DNA of 64,000 nucleotides from Colwellia sp. PAMC 20917 (GCF_001767295.1 NZ_CP014944.1:682001-746000), one strand, 5' to 3'; counted from the stretch's first letter, positions 37,098 through 48,866 are shown. Translations and numbers: made by a program. Notes: generated from the letters alone by a model not told the origin.

Positions 37098-40000
37098 ATG
37101 AGTAAAACTGCTAGCTTATTTGAACCTGTATTAACTAAACGTCGTGGCAAACATGCTGATAAAAAGCATTGGACTAATTTACTTGGTAGTAGTGACACGC
37201 TAGCTATATACCATGGCGCCCTCAATGCCGACGCTCCGATGTTGTTATTAACCAACGACACCCAGTCAGCATTGCGTTTCGAGCAAGAATTAAAAAGTTT
37301 AAATAAAAAGCGGCAACTGCCTATTTGCTTATTTCCTGATTGGGAAACATTGCCCTATGATACCTTTTCACCGCATCAAGATATTATTTCCCAGCGACTA
37401 GCAACGCTTTACCAATTATCAAATATGAAAAGTGGCATTATTATTGTGCCGGTTTCAACATTATTACAACGCCTTGCGCCAACGCAGTATTTGCGTACAA
37501 ATAGTTTGATCGTAAAAGTAGGTGATAAAAAAGACTTACATCAAATGCGACAAAATCTTGAAGCCAGTGGTTATCGCTGCGTAGAACAAGTGATGGAGCA
37601 TGGTGAATTCTCTGCACGTGGTGCAATTCTCGACATATTCCCTATGGGCTGTAAAACACCGTTTCGCTTAGATTTTTTTGATGATGAAATTGATGATATT
37701 CGCTTGTTCGATCCTGAAAACCAGCGTTCAAGTGATAAAATAGATGAAATAAATTTATTACCCGCACACGAATTTCCGACCGACGAAGCAGCAATAAATT
37801 TATTTCGTCGTCAATACCGAGAAGAATTTCCTAACACCATTCATAAAGAGTCAATATATCATCAGGTCAGTGATGGTATTTTGCCGGCAGGTATTGAATA
37901 TTACCTCCCCTTGTTCTTTGAAGAAACGAGCACTTTGTGTGACTATTTAGGCGAAAACACACGGATAATGCTCAGTGGCGATATTGATAAAGCTATTGAA
38001 CAGTACTGGCTTGATATTGATTACCGATTTGAAGAACGTCGTTATGATCTGACTCGGCCATTATTACCCCCAAGAAACTCTTTTTAAATAGTGAAGAGTT
38101 TTATCGTGCCTTAAAACCTTTTGACCGAATTTCAATAGAAAAAGTGCCGGTAATAAACGCGTTACAAGAAACTGACAGTGACGACATTGAAAAGTCAAAA
38201 GCCGGTCATATCCGTTTTGATGTCACTCCCTTACCTGATGTTACGGTTAATCATCAACTGAAACAGCCTTTTGAATTAATCAATAATTTTATTCGCGACA
38301 AAGAAACCCCAGATAAAATTTTATTTGTTGCCGAAAGCCAAGGCCGTAGAGAAAGCGTTTTAGAGTTATTAGAGCGTAACCATATCAAGCCACAATATTT
38401 TGACGATATTGAAAGCTTTGTCGCAAGCCCGGACAAACTTGGCATCACAGTGAATACCCTCAACAGTGGTTTTATCTTTCAAAGTAAAGGCACCGCTAAG
38501 AAAAATGCGCTAGCCCTAATCACCGAAGATGAACTTTTAGGAGAGCGGATAAAACAAAGTCGCCGCCGTACCAAACAACAAACTATTCAAGCGGATGCTA
38601 TTTTTAAAAACTTAGCCGAGCTTTCAATGGGACAACCTGTTGTCCATTTTGAGCATGGTATTGGTCGCTATATGGGCTTACAAACCATTGAAAATAGTGG
38701 CATAACCACTGAGTTTCTAGTTTTAATTTACGCAGGTGAATCAAAGCTTTATGTACCGGTTGGCTCATTGCATTTAATTAGCCGTTATTCGGGCGCCGAC
38801 GCAGAAAGTGCGCCGTTACATAAATTAGGTAACGATACTTGGAGTAAAGCAAAACAAAAGGCCGCTGAAAAAGTGCGTGACGTGGCGGCTGAACTACTCG
38901 ATATATACGCCAGCAGAGCCAGTAATAAAGGTTATCAATTCAAACGTGACAAAGCTGAGTATCAAGCTTTTTCAGACAGTTTCCCGTTTGAAGAAACCTT
39001 TGATCAAGAGCAAGCCATTAAAGCAGTAGTGTCTGATATGCTCAGCGATAAGGCCATGGACAGACTCGTTTGTGGAGATGTCGGTTTTGGTAAAACTGAA
39101 GTTGCGATGCGTGCCGCTTTTGTTGCCGTTAACGACGGCAAGCAAGTGGCTATCTTAGTGCCAACAACCTTGCTTGCCCAACAACATTATGAAAACTTTC
39201 GCGACCGTTTTGCTAATTTACCGGTTGCTATAGAAGTATTATCACGTTTTAAAACAGCCAAAGAGCAAAACGTTGTTATTGCCGATGTTGAATCAGGCCA
39301 AATAGACATTCTGATCGGCACCCATAAGTTATTGCAAAATAGTATTAAATATAAAGACCTAGGTTTATTAGTGGTCGATGAAGAACATAGGTTTGGTGTA
39401 AAGCAAAAAGAAAAAATCAAACAATTACGCAGCAATGTTGATATTTTAACATTGACCGCAACCCCTATTCCACGGACCTTGAATATGGCGATGGGTGGCA
39501 TGCGCGACTTATCGATTATTGCCACACCGCCGGCAAAACGCTTAGCGGTAAAAACCTTTGTTCGCGAGCGTGACGACGCCCTTATTCGTGAGTCTATTTT
39601 ACGTGAAATTCTTCGTGGTGGTCAGGTTTACTTTTTACATAACAACGTTGATACCATAGATAAAACCGCTGCAGATATTCAAAAACTACTGCCAGAAGCA
39701 AAAGTAACCACCGCCCATGGGCAAATGCGTGAACGTGAACTTGAACGCATTATGGGCGACTTTTATCACCAACGTTACAATGTATTAGTTTGTACAACGA
39801 TTATCGAAACAGGTATCGATGTGCCAACAGCTAATACCATTATCATGGACAGAGCCGACCATTTAGGTCTAGCGCAACTCCATCAATTACGAGGCCGAGT
39901 GGGTCGTTCACATCATCAAGCTTATGCTTATTTATTAACACCACATGTTAAACGTATTACTAAAGATGCGAAGAAACGTCTTGAAGCTATTGCGTCTCTT

Positions 40001-40636
40001 GAAGATTTAGGCGCTGGTTTTACCTTGGCCACACACGATCTCGAAATTCGTGGCGCAGGTGAATTATTAGGTGAGGGACAAAGTGGCTCGATGAGCCAAA
40101 TCGGCTTTACCCTTTATATGGAAATGCTCGATCAAGCCGTTTCAGCGTTGAAGCAAGGCAAACAACTATCGCTTGAAAATATGACCGCTAAGCAAACTGA
40201 AATTGAATTACGGGTGCCGGCGTTACTACCAGACGATTATATTTTTGATGTCAGCTTACGATTAAGTATTTATAAACGTATCGCCAGTTGTGGCAATAAA
40301 AATGAACTTGACGAAATTCAAGTAGAATTAATTGACCGTTTTGGCTTATTACCGCAAGCGGCTAAAAACCTAGTCCATATTGCGAAGTTACGTTTAAAGG
40401 CGCAAAAAATAGGGGTTTCTCGCATCGAAGCAGGTCCAGCAGGTGGCTCTATTGAGTTTAGCGATGAGACAAAAGTTGATCCTATGCTTATTATTGGTCT
40501 TATTCAGCAACAGCCAAAAGTTTATAAATTAGTAGGCGCTAATAAACTCCAATTTAAAATTGCCACTGAAGATAGTAAATCACGCTTTATTTTAGTGACA
40601 TCTATGTTAAATGATTTAGTAAAAACAAAAAAATAA
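37098..40636 (+). pseudogene. mfd: Transcription-repair coupling factor Mfd, interrupted by a frameshift
   Basis: Two frames together cover a full Mfd of about 1180 residues. The first (37098-38087) holds the UvrB-like N-terminus (FPDWETLPYDTFSPHQDIIS, RGAILDIFPMG) and ends abruptly after RPLLPP. The second resumes with KKLFLNSEEFYRALKPF at 38072 and contains the RNA-polymerase-binding domain, the helicase Walker A GDVGFGKTEVAMRAAF, DEEH box, SAT-like TLTATPIPRTL and the C-terminal TRCF domain. Restoring continuity needs one extra base in the run of five C at 38067-38071. Mfd removes stalled RNA polymerase and recruits UvrA. Either a sequencing error or a real null allele; both halves are otherwise undecayed. 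Confidence 0.9.
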
Positions 40637-40709
40637 CCGTAAGATAACAGAGCAGACTCAATGCCTTAGTTTACAATAACAAGGCAGGTTATAACTCTTT
40701 GGATGATTA

Positions 40710-42233
40710 ATGAACTTAAAACATTTAGCGCTGCTCTGTGCAGCCTTAATATTTTCACAACAAACCAGTGCCGCTGATAAAGATAATGACGACCGCTGGT
40801 TTGAAGTGGAAGTGATCCTGTTTAGTCAACTGGGCGATAAAGCGCAATTAAAAGAGAAGTTTCCAAATAATACGGCTTTACCCCAATATCGAAATATTAT
40901 CGACTTATTAGGTCCTTATCTTAACCCTGATATCGTCAGCTTAAAACAGCAATTACCCCGTTGTAATAATCCTACTTATGCTCAATCACTCCTTGAGCAA
41001 GCTATAACGGCGATAAAAGAGCAGCCTTACTATGTTGCTAAAAGCTTAGCTGAATTACAAACGCTTTCAGCCCAAACGATAGACGAGTCGTTAACAGAGA
41101 CATCAGTATCAAAATTTAGCGATGGCACACATAGACAAGTGGCTTTAGACAATATCAATGATAGCCCTGCACCGATAAATAGTTCATTAAAAGTGGATGA
41201 CGACAGCCGTTTAGCTATGCCATTACCAAAACAAGTGATGAGTGAAAAAGAATTAACGCAACGCTTAATGTTACTTGAGCAAGCAGCGGCTGAATTTTCA
41301 ACCTTGCCCTTAACTTATGCCAACGAAACCGCCTCATTTACCGATGGTATTTGTACTATTTCTGTAGAGGAATTTAAGCACTTTACTCAATCAACCGATG
41401 CTTATGCTTATCAAAGTTATAGCGCTTTTAATCTTGAGCAGGTGCCGCCTACTATTAATAATATTGAAGATATCTATAGTGATGAAGACTACTTACTTAA
41501 TAAAGAATCATTACAACTTGACGATATTGTTAAAGAAATAGCCCGCAGTCGAAATTTCAAACCCTTACTGCATTTTGGCTGGCGTCAAAAAACAAAAACT
41601 AAACAGTTAGCTGTGCCACTGAAAGTTATTGCCGGTGAAAATTTTTCAGAACAATACCAAAAAGAATTGCAACAATTTCAACAGCAACGCAAACAAGCAC
41701 AAAGCCAAGAAGAGGCCCTGCATAACGCCTTATACAAAGATAGTTCGGCCCAAATAGAAAGGTCAGATGAAACAGTAAAAGAAAAAATAATGGCAGAACG
41801 TTTACAAGCGCTGCTGATAAAGCTACCCAACTTACCTACTGAGACAAAAAGTTTACTCGCTGAAATAGAGCAAGATATAACCGACACAGCGCTAATATTG
41901 AATACTAGCACCATGCAGGCAGCCCCAATCAAGCCTCCTCAAAACTGGACACTAGAGGGTTTTATCAAGGTAGAAGTTGACTTTTATTTACATATTACCG
42001 CTGATCTCAACGTAATGAATATGTCGTTAGCCGAACAAGCAACGCAGAGGTTATTACCTGGTGATAAACAAAAGCCATCGGCAATTTTAAAAACGATAAA
42101 CTTTAAACAAGACCGACGAGTCAGAAGCACAGAAATACACTATTTTGATCATCCTTATATAGGTATGATCATTCGTATTCTGCCTTATGACAAACCCACT
42201 AAGGAAGTTGAACAGTCAACTCCACTTAACTAA
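40710..42233 (+). CDS. csiV: CsiV-type periplasmic protein
   Basis: The 507-residue protein has a signal peptide (cut near SQQTSA/AD) and the family start RWFEVEVILFSQ. The C-terminus contains GFIKVEVDFYLHITADLNV and DRRVRSTEIHYFDHPYIGMI. A glutamine-rich stretch (QQFQQQRKQAQSQEEAL, about residue 320-340) is a likely coiled coil. In Vibrio, CsiV is a periplasmic peptidoglycan-binding protein needed for cell shape with D-amino acids and is encoded next to mfd; the same neighbourhood here supports the call. It is much longer than the Vibrio protein because of the middle region. Confidence 0.8.
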   Translation: MNLKHLALLCAALIFSQQTSAADKDNDDRWFEVEVILFSQLGDKAQLKEKFPNNTALPQYRNIIDLLGPYLNPDIVSLKQQLPRCNNPTYAQSLLEQAITAIKEQPYYVAKSLAELQTLSAQTIDESLTETSVSKFSDGTHRQVALDNINDSPAPINSSLKVDDDSRLAMPLPKQVMSEKELTQRLMLLEQAAAEFSTLPLTYANETASFTDGICTISVEEFKHFTQSTDAYAYQSYSAFNLEQVPPTINNIEDIYSDEDYLLNKESLQLDDIVKEIARSRNFKPLLHFGWRQKTKTKQLAVPLKVIAGENFSEQYQKELQQFQQQRKQAQSQEEALHNALYKDSSAQIERSDETVKEKIMAERLQALLIKLPNLPTETKSLLAEIEQDITDTALILNTSTMQAAPIKPPQNWTLEGFIKVEVDFYLHITADLNVMNMSLAEQATQRLLPGDKQKPSAILKTINFKQDRRVRSTEIHYFDHPYIGMIIRILPYDKPTKEVEQSTPLN

Positions 42234-42241
42234 ATAAAGAG

Positions 42242-42535
42242 ATGAATATGGACAAAGAAATAGAAATACAAGCCGCTGTTTTTCGTCGTTTACTGGCTCA
42301 CTTAGACAGTAGAAAAGATGTACAAAATATTGAGTTAATGAATTTAGCGAGTTTTTGTCGTAATTGTTTTTCTAAATGGACCGTTGCTGAGGCTGAGAAG
42401 TTAGGTGTTGAAGTAGATATCGAGACTGCTCGTCAGCAAGTTTATGGTATGCCCTATAGCGAATGGAAAGAAAAACACCAATTGCCAGCAACAGCAGAGC
42501 AAATGGAAAAATTTAATCAGTTACAAAAGAAGTAA
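42242..42535 (+). CDS. DUF1244 protein
   Basis: A 97-residue helical protein with the family core LMNLASFCRNCFSKWTVAEA (two cysteines) and YGMPYSEWKEKHQLPAT. The function of DUF1244 is unknown. It begins eight bases after csiV and is probably cotranscribed with it. ATG 42248 is an equally good start. Confidence 0.88.
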   Translation: MNMDKEIEIQAAVFRRLLAHLDSRKDVQNIELMNLASFCRNCFSKWTVAEAEKLGVEVDIETARQQVYGMPYSEWKEKHQLPATAEQMEKFNQLQKK

Positions 42536-42550
42536 ACCACGTAGCGGCAA

Positions 42551-42886
42551 TTAAATTTTCACTGATATTGCATATTGAGTCGTTCGGCGATCATTTCTGT
42601 CGCGTGACTCTAGCCAACGTCCGCGTTTATTTTTTAAATGGCGTCGGTCAGCAGATGAGCGGCGTTCAGGTCCTTTCCAAAGCACTTTTTTTATTCCTAT
42701 ACCATTTTTAACATCATCTGCTACATCGGGCAGACTTGCTGCTGAGTTCATTTGACGGTTATATTTATTAGCTTGGCGCTTATCTTTTTTTGATTGAGCG
42801 ATTTTTACTTGATTGGCCGCAGGCAATAAATCTATCAGTACATCCACTTTACTTGTCCGTTTATTAGTTATTGTTTTGTTGTACAT
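42551..42886 (-). CDS. Conserved-looking basic small protein
   Basis: A 111-residue, highly basic protein. The C-terminal half carries arginine-rich motifs GPERRSSADRRHLKNKRGRW and ESRDRNDRR, resembling the GxERRxxxDRR pattern of small unnamed marine gammaproteobacterial proteins. It has no signal or membrane segment. It may bind nucleic acid, but this is a guess from composition. It converges on the DUF1244 gene with 15 bases between. Confidence 0.6.
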   Translation of the reverse strand: MYNKTITNKRTSKVDVLIDLLPAANQVKIAQSKKDKRQANKYNRQMNSAASLPDVADDVKNGIGIKKVLWKGPERRSSADRRHLKNKRGRWLESRDRNDRRTTQYAISVKI

Positions 42887-43060
42887 TTAATCGGCAACTA
42901 ACAATAAAAGTTTAATATTTTATATAAATAGTACCGCTAGACTAACTGACGATTATTTACAGCCATGGTTTTGATACAAATCCAATAGATTTTTTCAGCC
43001 ACTCATTTAAAAATATGCTCAGGTAAAGTGCTGTTATCGCTATAAATAAAGACTCAGCAT

Positions 43061-43240
43061 AGGTTAATTAGCGCCACATACCCATTTCAATAATCAATTG
43101 ATCTTACCTATTAATCGACGAACTAAGCCAAGCCCTTTATTGCCAACACCGGCAAATATTTGTTTAACCTGATGGTGTTTCCCTTCGGTGATAGTCGCTA
43201 ATACTTATTTTCATTTGCCATTTCTAGTTCAGACATCTAA
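43061..43240 (-). pseudogene. Decayed 3' end of an rsuA copy
   Basis: On the minus strand, ATITEGKHHQVKQIFAGVG and the following NKGLGLVRRLIGKIN match the rsuA C-terminus at 47590-47800 (TITEGKYHQVKRMFAAVGNK). Stops interrupt the frame on both sides, including one right after GKIN. The rest of the 638-base gap (42887-43524) is AT-rich and holds nothing else I recognise apart from the promoter of the following kinase. Confidence 0.85.
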
Positions 43241-43524
43241 ATCAGTTGCTCCTATTTTTCAAGAGGCTTCGCGGGCATAGCGTTTTATTGGCTAAGCTGA
43301 CTTGTCTTACATATGGCCTTAGGTAAATTGTTAGCCTTATAATGACTAAGTAAAATAGCGATACTGAAGTTAATTGTTGATGCTAAGCTATATTGAAGCC
43401 CATCAGAATTGTTTAATATAAAATAAAAATTTATAAAAATTAAATATTTTAAGTGTTTATTATAAAAGACTTAAAATTGTGTCTATACTTCTCAGGACAT
43501 TAACTAACGGCGCGGTAATATCTC

Positions 43525-46500
43525 TTGAGTCTCCTATCAAATAATAAAAATTCAACCCATATTTTAATTATTCTCATCCTTATCTCCCTTGCCATTGGCC
43601 TTACCGAATTTTTAATCATGCAGTTCTTACCTTGGATACAAGCCTTATTTCCATTTTTACCTGAAGCGTTACTAGACGCTATATTACTGAGCCTATCGAT
43701 TACACCAATTGTTTATTTATTAATTAGAAAGCACATTGTCGATGTATCATCTGACGCATCAAACATCCGTAAAAAGCTCATAATTTCTGCAGGTTTACCT
43801 CTTATTATTGCTATTATATTAATGCTAAATATTGTTCATAATAAACAAGAAGATATTTCACTTTTACACAATACTGAAAACATAACAGCGTTAGATAATA
43901 ATATTGCTAAACTCATCGATGCCCTCAACCAAGAATTAGAACTCAGTGCGCTTTTTTTGATTAGTTACGATGAAAAATCAGCAAAATCTTCATTAAATAC
44001 TCGATCACTCGATGACTTGAAAGCACCCCGTATCGATGTTGATACATTGCTGTCGTCAATAAAGAAAAGCATGACATCTGAAGACATTGTTGTTGGCGAA
44101 TTTAATCAACAATACCTTGCTGAGCTAAAGTTAGCGTTAATAACGCTTAGAGAAGCGATTGATGCTAACAATATATCTTGGCAGCAAATTATTAATTTTC
44201 ATATTGATTGGAAAAATGATTTTTTATCAAAATTACAATCATTTTCAGATCAAATAAGACATAAAGATATTGCAAAAATGCACAGTAACTTCATTACTTT
44301 ATTGAAGTTAAAATTTTTAAACCTACTCAATAGCACTATTTTAACAGTGAGCCTTGAAAATGAAGAAAAAAATGAAAGTACCGTTGACATACGTCCACTT
44401 AAGCTAAGTATCCGCCAACAAAATAATCAAGAAAGACTGTATAATGACATATTTGTATCTTCACTATTTGAAGGCAATAAAGACCATGTACTTCAATTAC
44501 TTGATAACAAAACAATCAGTGAAGCTAATCGACTTCAAAATGTTTTGCTCGAACGGAAGACTGAGGAGCTTGTCGCTCAGCTAAAAACCTCGATAGGCTA
44601 TAATGGACTGATACATCAATTTAAAAATTATCTACTGCGTGATGATGAAAAATATCGAATCGCTTTTTTGACGCTTCATAGTGATGTAGAACAACTTATT
44701 AGTAACTTACAAACGCTTAATCAATATAATCGTAAAGCCTTGTATCAGCTTGATCGTTTTTCAGCTGTATTAAATCAATATAAACAAACGTTGTCAGATA
44801 TTTCTCAATATAAGCAGCAAGGAAAATCGGCATCAGAGATTGACCAACTGGTTATTATTAATGATGACCCCGCCAATGAAGCATTAGAGTATTTGCAAAA
44901 CCATTTATGGGAGAATGATCCTTTATATACCTTAGGCGTGCTTAAAAATAAAAAACTAATATTACAAAGTATTGAAAATCATCTCTCTGCACAAATACAA
45001 AAAACGCTCACTCATTTGTTGGTAGAAAAGCAAAATGATTCATACATATCCGCAGTAACTGCACTTTTACTCAGCCTTTTCGTTATTGCACTTTTACTGG
45101 TTATTAGCCGTAATATTAATGACTCATATCAAGAAAGAATTGCTGCACTTAATAAAGCGGAAGAAGGCGCGAAATTAAAGTCAGAGTTTTTAGCAAATAT
45201 GAGCCATGAAATACGCACCCCCATGAACGGTGTATTAGGCATGCTAGGTTTATTACTTAATAGTAAACTTGATGAAGAACAAAAACACCGTGTTAATATC
45301 GCAAAATCTAGTGCTGACTCTTTATTAACTTTAATTAATGACATTTTAGATTTTTCAAAAGTTGATGCGGGTAAACTCGAACTTGAATACTTAGATTTTA
45401 ATTTAAGAAACTTATTAGGTGACTTTGCTGAAGCTATGGCCTTACCTGCTCAAGATAAAGGTTTAGAAATAATCCTAGATCTTACGGGGATAGAAGACTC
45501 GATGATCAAATCAGATCCGGGCAGAATTAGACAAATACTGACGAACCTTGTCGGCAATGCAATAAAGTTCACAAATCATGGAGAGATAGTTATTACCGTA
45601 AAACTCATCACTAAAAAAAGTAATTATGGTGATGAATTAATATTACAATGTCGGATATCTGATACAGGAATCGGCATTCCGGCAGATAAAAAAGAAGGGC
45701 TTTTTTCAGCATTTAGTCAAGTAGACTCATCGACGACACGTAAATATGGGGGCACAGGGCTTGGGTTAACAATAACGAAAAAACTCTGTAATTTAATGCA
45801 TGGCGATATTAATGTAGTTGATAAAATGGGTGAAGGTAGTTGTTTTGAATTTACCTTATTAGTTGAGAAAAGTAAAAATTCGACCCTAGTTATACCCGAA
45901 ATAGATATTTCGGCATTGCGCATTTTAATTGTTGATGACAATAAAACTAATCGCGATGTCCTTCGCTCGCAGTTACAGCTTTGGGGGGCAAATATTGAAG
46001 AAGCTGATAGCGGTGATGCCGCATTGGCTTTATGTAAAAAGCGATATGAAGATACCGGCACACCCTTTTTTGATATTGCCATACTTGATATGCAAATGCC
46101 TAATATGTCAGGAGAAACCTTAGCGAAAAAATTAAAAAACCAACAAGAATTTAAAGCAATGAAACTCGTTATGATGACCTCTATGGGTGAAAGAGGTGAC
46201 GCAAAACATTTTGCAGATATTGGTTTTAGTGCTTATTTCCCTAAACCAACAACAACATCAAATCTATTTAAAGCCTTATCTGTTGTTGCTCATGGCGGAG
46301 AAATACTAAAGCAAGCATCACCATTAGTTACTCATGATTATGTGAATGCTATGAAAATAGTAACAACCGAGGATAAAAAACCATTATTAGTTTCATCTGC
46401 CAAAAATATAAGAATATTAATTGTTGAAGACAATCGCATAAACCAAATGGTCGCTTTGGGTGTTTTGGAAGAATTAGGATTAACAGCTGACGCAGTAGCA

Positions 46501-47226
46501 AACGGCTTAGAAGCACTAATAAGCTTAAAAGAGTCATTAAAAAGCCACCCTTACTCTTTAGTTATAATGGATTGCCAAATGCCTGAAATGGATGGCTATG
46601 AAGCAACACGGCTTATTCGCAAAGGAGATGCAGGCCAAAAGAATAAAGTTATTCCTATTATTGCGATGACAGCAAATGCAATGCAAGGAGATAAAGAGAA
46701 ATGTTTAACAGCAGGCATGGATGACTACTTAACAAAACCTATAGAAATAAATAAAGTTAAAGCTAAATTAAACTTATGGCTTGGCGTAACAGCGGATAAA
46801 GAAGAGCGTTTCGATACTGATACCCTAAGTTCAGACCATCTCATCTTAAGTAGTCAATCCATTGAAAAATCTGCAAGTGAGCATGATAGCCCTTGGCAAA
46901 AAGCTTCTTTATTAAAAAGGCTGGGGGGAAATCCTAAAAAAATGACATTATTGGTAAAATGTTACCTAGATGATAGCGAAGAAAAAACACTAGAACTGCA
47001 AGAGTCAATAAAGGCAGAAAATTGGCAAAAGATAAATTATAACCTGCATTCAATTAAAGGTGCAGCAGGTAACTTAGGTGGAGCTCAAGTACAAAACTTA
47101 GTCACTAAGATAGAAATACTATCAAAAGAGAAAAATATAACAGCATTGAATGAGAGCATAATTGAATTATATACCGCAATGGAGGTGTTTAATTCATTAC
47201 TTGCTGACCACTTAAAAGCGCATTAA
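43525..47226 (+). CDS. Hybrid sensor histidine kinase with two receivers and HPt
   Basis: A 1233-residue membrane kinase. Three N-terminal membrane segments (about 11-33, 45-63, 78-96) precede a long helical sensor to about 510 that begins like a NIT domain ([20 protein letters not shown]); a fourth membrane segment is near 512-530. Then come the dimerisation helix with the phospho-histidine His561 ([16 protein letters not shown]), the ATPase domain ([24 protein letters not shown]), a first receiver ([22 protein letters not shown]), a second receiver ([25 protein letters not shown]) and an HPt domain ([13 protein letters not shown]). The start is a TTG with a weak ribosome site; the next ATG would lose the first membrane segment. 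The ligand and output regulator are unknown. Confidence 0.92.
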   Translation: MSLLSNNKNSTHILIILILISLAIGLTEFLIMQFLPWIQALFPFLPEALLDAILLSLSITPIVYLLIRKHIVDVSSDASNIRKKLIISAGLPLIIAIILMLNIVHNKQEDISLLHNTENITALDNNIAKLIDALNQELELSALFLISYDEKSAKSSLNTRSLDDLKAPRIDVDTLLSSIKKSMTSEDIVVGEFNQQYLAELKLALITLREAIDANNISWQQIINFHIDWKNDFLSKLQSFSDQIRHKDIAKMHSNFITLLKLKFLNLLNSTILTVSLENEEKNESTVDIRPLKLSIRQQNNQERLYNDIFVSSLFEGNKDHVLQLLDNKTISEANRLQNVLLERKTEELVAQLKTSIGYNGLIHQFKNYLLRDDEKYRIAFLTLHSDVEQLISNLQTLNQYNRKALYQLDRFSAVLNQYKQTLSDISQYKQQGKSASEIDQLVIINDDPANEALEYLQNHLWENDPLYTLGVLKNKKLILQSIENHLSAQIQKTLTHLLVEKQNDSYISAVTALLLSLFVIALLLVISRNINDSYQERIAALNKAEEGAKLKSEFLANMSHEIRTPMNGVLGMLGLLLNSKLDEEQKHRVNIAKSSADSLLTLINDILDFSKVDAGKLELEYLDFNLRNLLGDFAEAMALPAQDKGLEIILDLTGIEDSMIKSDPGRIRQILTNLVGNAIKFTNHGEIVITVKLITKKSNYGDELILQCRISDTGIGIPADKKEGLFSAFSQVDSSTTRKYGGTGLGLTITKKLCNLMHGDINVVDKMGEGSCFEFTLLVEKSKNSTLVIPEIDISALRILIVDDNKTNRDVLRSQLQLWGANIEEADSGDAALALCKKRYEDTGTPFFDIAILDMQMPNMSGETLAKKLKNQQEFKAMKLVMMTSMGERGDAKHFADIGFSAYFPKPTTTSNLFKALSVVAHGGEILKQASPLVTHDYVNAMKIVTTEDKKPLLVSSAKNIRILIVEDNRINQMVALGVLEELGLTADAVANGLEALISLKESLKSHPYSLVIMDCQMPEMDGYEATRLIRKGDAGQKNKVIPIIAMTANAMQGDKEKCLTAGMDDYLTKPIEINKVKAKLNLWLGVTADKEERFDTDTLSSDHLILSSQSIEKSASEHDSPWQKASLLKRLGGNPKKMTLLVKCYLDDSEEKTLELQESIKAENWQKINYNLHSIKGAAGNLGGAQVQNLVTKIEILSKEKNITALNESIIELYTAMEVFNSLLADHLKAH

Positions 47227-47236
47227 ATTTTCATCT

Positions 47237-47310
47237 CTTAACTTGGTGAGTAACACCATGAAAATTTTATAAGCTTGACTATTAATCAGTACAATTGATT
47301 GATGAGTTTC
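47237..47310 (+). pseudogene. Relic of a lysE 5' end
   Basis: Right after the kinase stop, the bases around an ATG at 47258 align without gaps (about 75 percent by eye) to the region around the lysE start at 49094, including GTTAATTAG-like and TCAATTCATT-like stretches. A TAA follows after three codons, so it is dead. It pairs with a relic of the kinase tail found upstream of lysE. Confidence 0.65.
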
Positions 47311-47424
47311 TTTATCATTAGTGGCTAAATCAGCTTTTTATGTCTCAATAAATATTGAACCAAGGTAAGCCACTGTTTTACATAAAGATATAAAAATCAG
47401 TTATAGCCCTAATAGATAATTAAT

Positions 47425-47589
47425 ATGGGAAACGCTAAAAAACGCCTAGATATTTTATTGCATTCTTATACGGTGAAACTTCCGGTGATGGCTATTTTGC
47501 TGACTTTTTCTTCATTCGCGATAGCTTTGTTACTCGAGGCAAAGACAAAGATAACAGTCAGTGAGGGTCACAACACAAAAAGTAGCTGA
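47425..47589 (+). CDS. Possible 54-residue membrane mini-protein
   Basis: An open frame (MGNAKKRLDILLHSYTVKL...) has one strong hydrophobic helix, PVMAILLTFSSFAIALLLEA, after a basic N-terminus. The ribosome site is poor. It could be a genuine small inner-membrane protein or the N-terminal relic of a larger membrane signalling protein in this scarred region. No family is recognised. Confidence 0.35.
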   Translation: MGNAKKRLDILLHSYTVKLPVMAILLTFSSFAIALLLEAKTKITVSEGHNTKSS

Positions 47590-48284
47590 CTAAAAGCTAT
47601 TTACCTCGGCATCTGTTAAGTAGCGCCACATGCCTAATTCAACATCTAAGTTAATTTTGCCGATTTGCTGACGATGTAAACCAATCACTTTATTGCCAAC
47701 AGCGGCAAACATTCGCTTAACTTGATGGTATTTACCTTCGGTTATGGTCAGTAATACTTCTTTTTCATTGAGTATTTCTAGTTTAGCCGGCAGAGTCAGT
47801 TGATCTTCTCCTTGTAACTGTAACCCAACGGTAAAGCGCTCAATTAGCTCAGCTGACTTTTCAAGTAATATTGCATTACGTAAATTAACGCGGTAAACCT
47901 TGGCGCAGTTTTTTTGGGTGAAATAATATTATGCGACCAACGGCCATCATCGGTAACTAAGACTAAACCTGTGGTATCGGCATCTAAACGTCCCGCGATG
48001 TGAAGATCAAACACTTTGTCCACTTCAATATAATTGAGTAAAGACGGGTAAACTTCATCGATATTACTGCAAATAGTATCTAAGGGTTTATGCATCATGA
48101 TGTAGCGAGAAGTGCGCGCTGTGAGCGCTTCACCGTTAACGGTAACGCTGTTATTTTCATGCACTTGTGTTGCTGCATTCTTAATCACCTCACCATTAAC
48201 TAAAACATCCCCCATTTTTAGCAGTTTCTTCGCTTCACTTCGGGTCAGTTCAGTGCTTTTACATATAAATTTATCAATACGCAT
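47590..48284 (-). pseudogene. rsuA: 16S rRNA pseudouridine 516 synthase, interrupted by a frameshift
   Basis: The first frame (48284 down to about 47916) has the S4 domain (MRIDKFICKSTELTRSEAKK) and the catalytic motif AGRLDADTTGLVLVTDDGRW, then goes out of frame after IISPKK. The other frame continues NCAKVYRVNLRNAILLEKSA, TITEGKYHQVKRMFAAVGNK and ends LTDAEVNSF at 47590. One extra base in the run of seven T at 47909-47915 would restore a 231-residue protein, exactly the E. coli RsuA length. So the gene is either intact with a sequencing error or recently inactivated. A second, much more decayed rsuA relic lies at 43061-43240. Confidence 0.88.
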
Positions 48285-48444
48285 GGTTAATTAAGTCAGT
48301 GTTAAGTCATTATAAGTATCGCTATTATCCTTTATAGCCAGTAAGAATCAACTAAGAAAAATAAAAAGCGCTGTAAATATTAAGAGAGCCCAGCTAGCCT
48401 TTAGGGCTAGTGTGGTTAATTTAGTCGCTAAAATATTTAAATCA

Positions 48445-48540
48445 ACGTGAAGTGTTGTACCTTATAGCCTTCAAAAAAGTTATTGTTGGCTGCACTAAAA
48501 TCAGTGTTTACATAAACCTTAGCCTACAATAACTTCACGT
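48445..48540. repeat. Inverted-repeat element at the 5' border of the ubiT relic
   Basis: ACGTGAAGT (48445-48453) is the exact complement of ACTTCACGT (48532-48540). Inside, AAGTTATTGTTGGCT (about 48477-48491) pairs with AGCCTACAATAACTT (48521-48535) with one mismatch. The arms thus compete for the same 3' strand. The 96-base layout resembles a miniature inverted-repeat insertion, and the ubiT relic begins at its right end. No target duplication was identified. Confidence 0.55.
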
Positions 48541-48866
48541 TTTTAGAAGATAAATGGCTGCATATTTCAGTAACCGACTTGGCATTAAATGAGTTACTCA
48601 GCTGTAACAACGATCAATTAGTTATGGCTGAAGATAACCAAAGACAAACAGCTGATGTAAGCTTTTTACCTAGTAGTGATGACTTACTATTAATTGCTGG
48701 GTGTAAAGAGGATCACGATACCCTATTCTTTCAACGACGATTAAAAATCGTCGGTGATACTGAGCTAGGACTTGAAATAATGCATTTGATTGATGCGCTT
48801 TAGCTGAAATATTTGCCCCATATCGTTCATAACGTGTTTAACTGCCTTGCTATTATTGTCCAATAA
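48528..48866 (+). pseudogene. ubiT: Truncated ubiT (SCP2-domain) relic
   Basis: The frame reads FLEDKWLHISVTDLALNELL and later DPDTLFFQRR-like DHDTLFFQRRLKIVGDTELG and HLIDAL, matching the lipid-binding SCP2 domain of UbiT/YhbT, an accessory factor of oxygen-independent ubiquinone synthesis. The N-terminal 45-50 residues are missing. A TAG at 48801-48803 is followed in frame by LKYLPHIVHNVFNCLAIIVQ, which looks like the old C-terminus. The longest open part (48579-48803) has no proper start. A functional copy may exist elsewhere. Confidence 0.75.

Noticed and set aside
38060-38100. Programmed -1 frameshift in mfd
   Set aside because: The site does not fit the X XXY YYZ slippery pattern well, no downstream stimulatory structure is evident, and Mfd is not known to need frameshifting.
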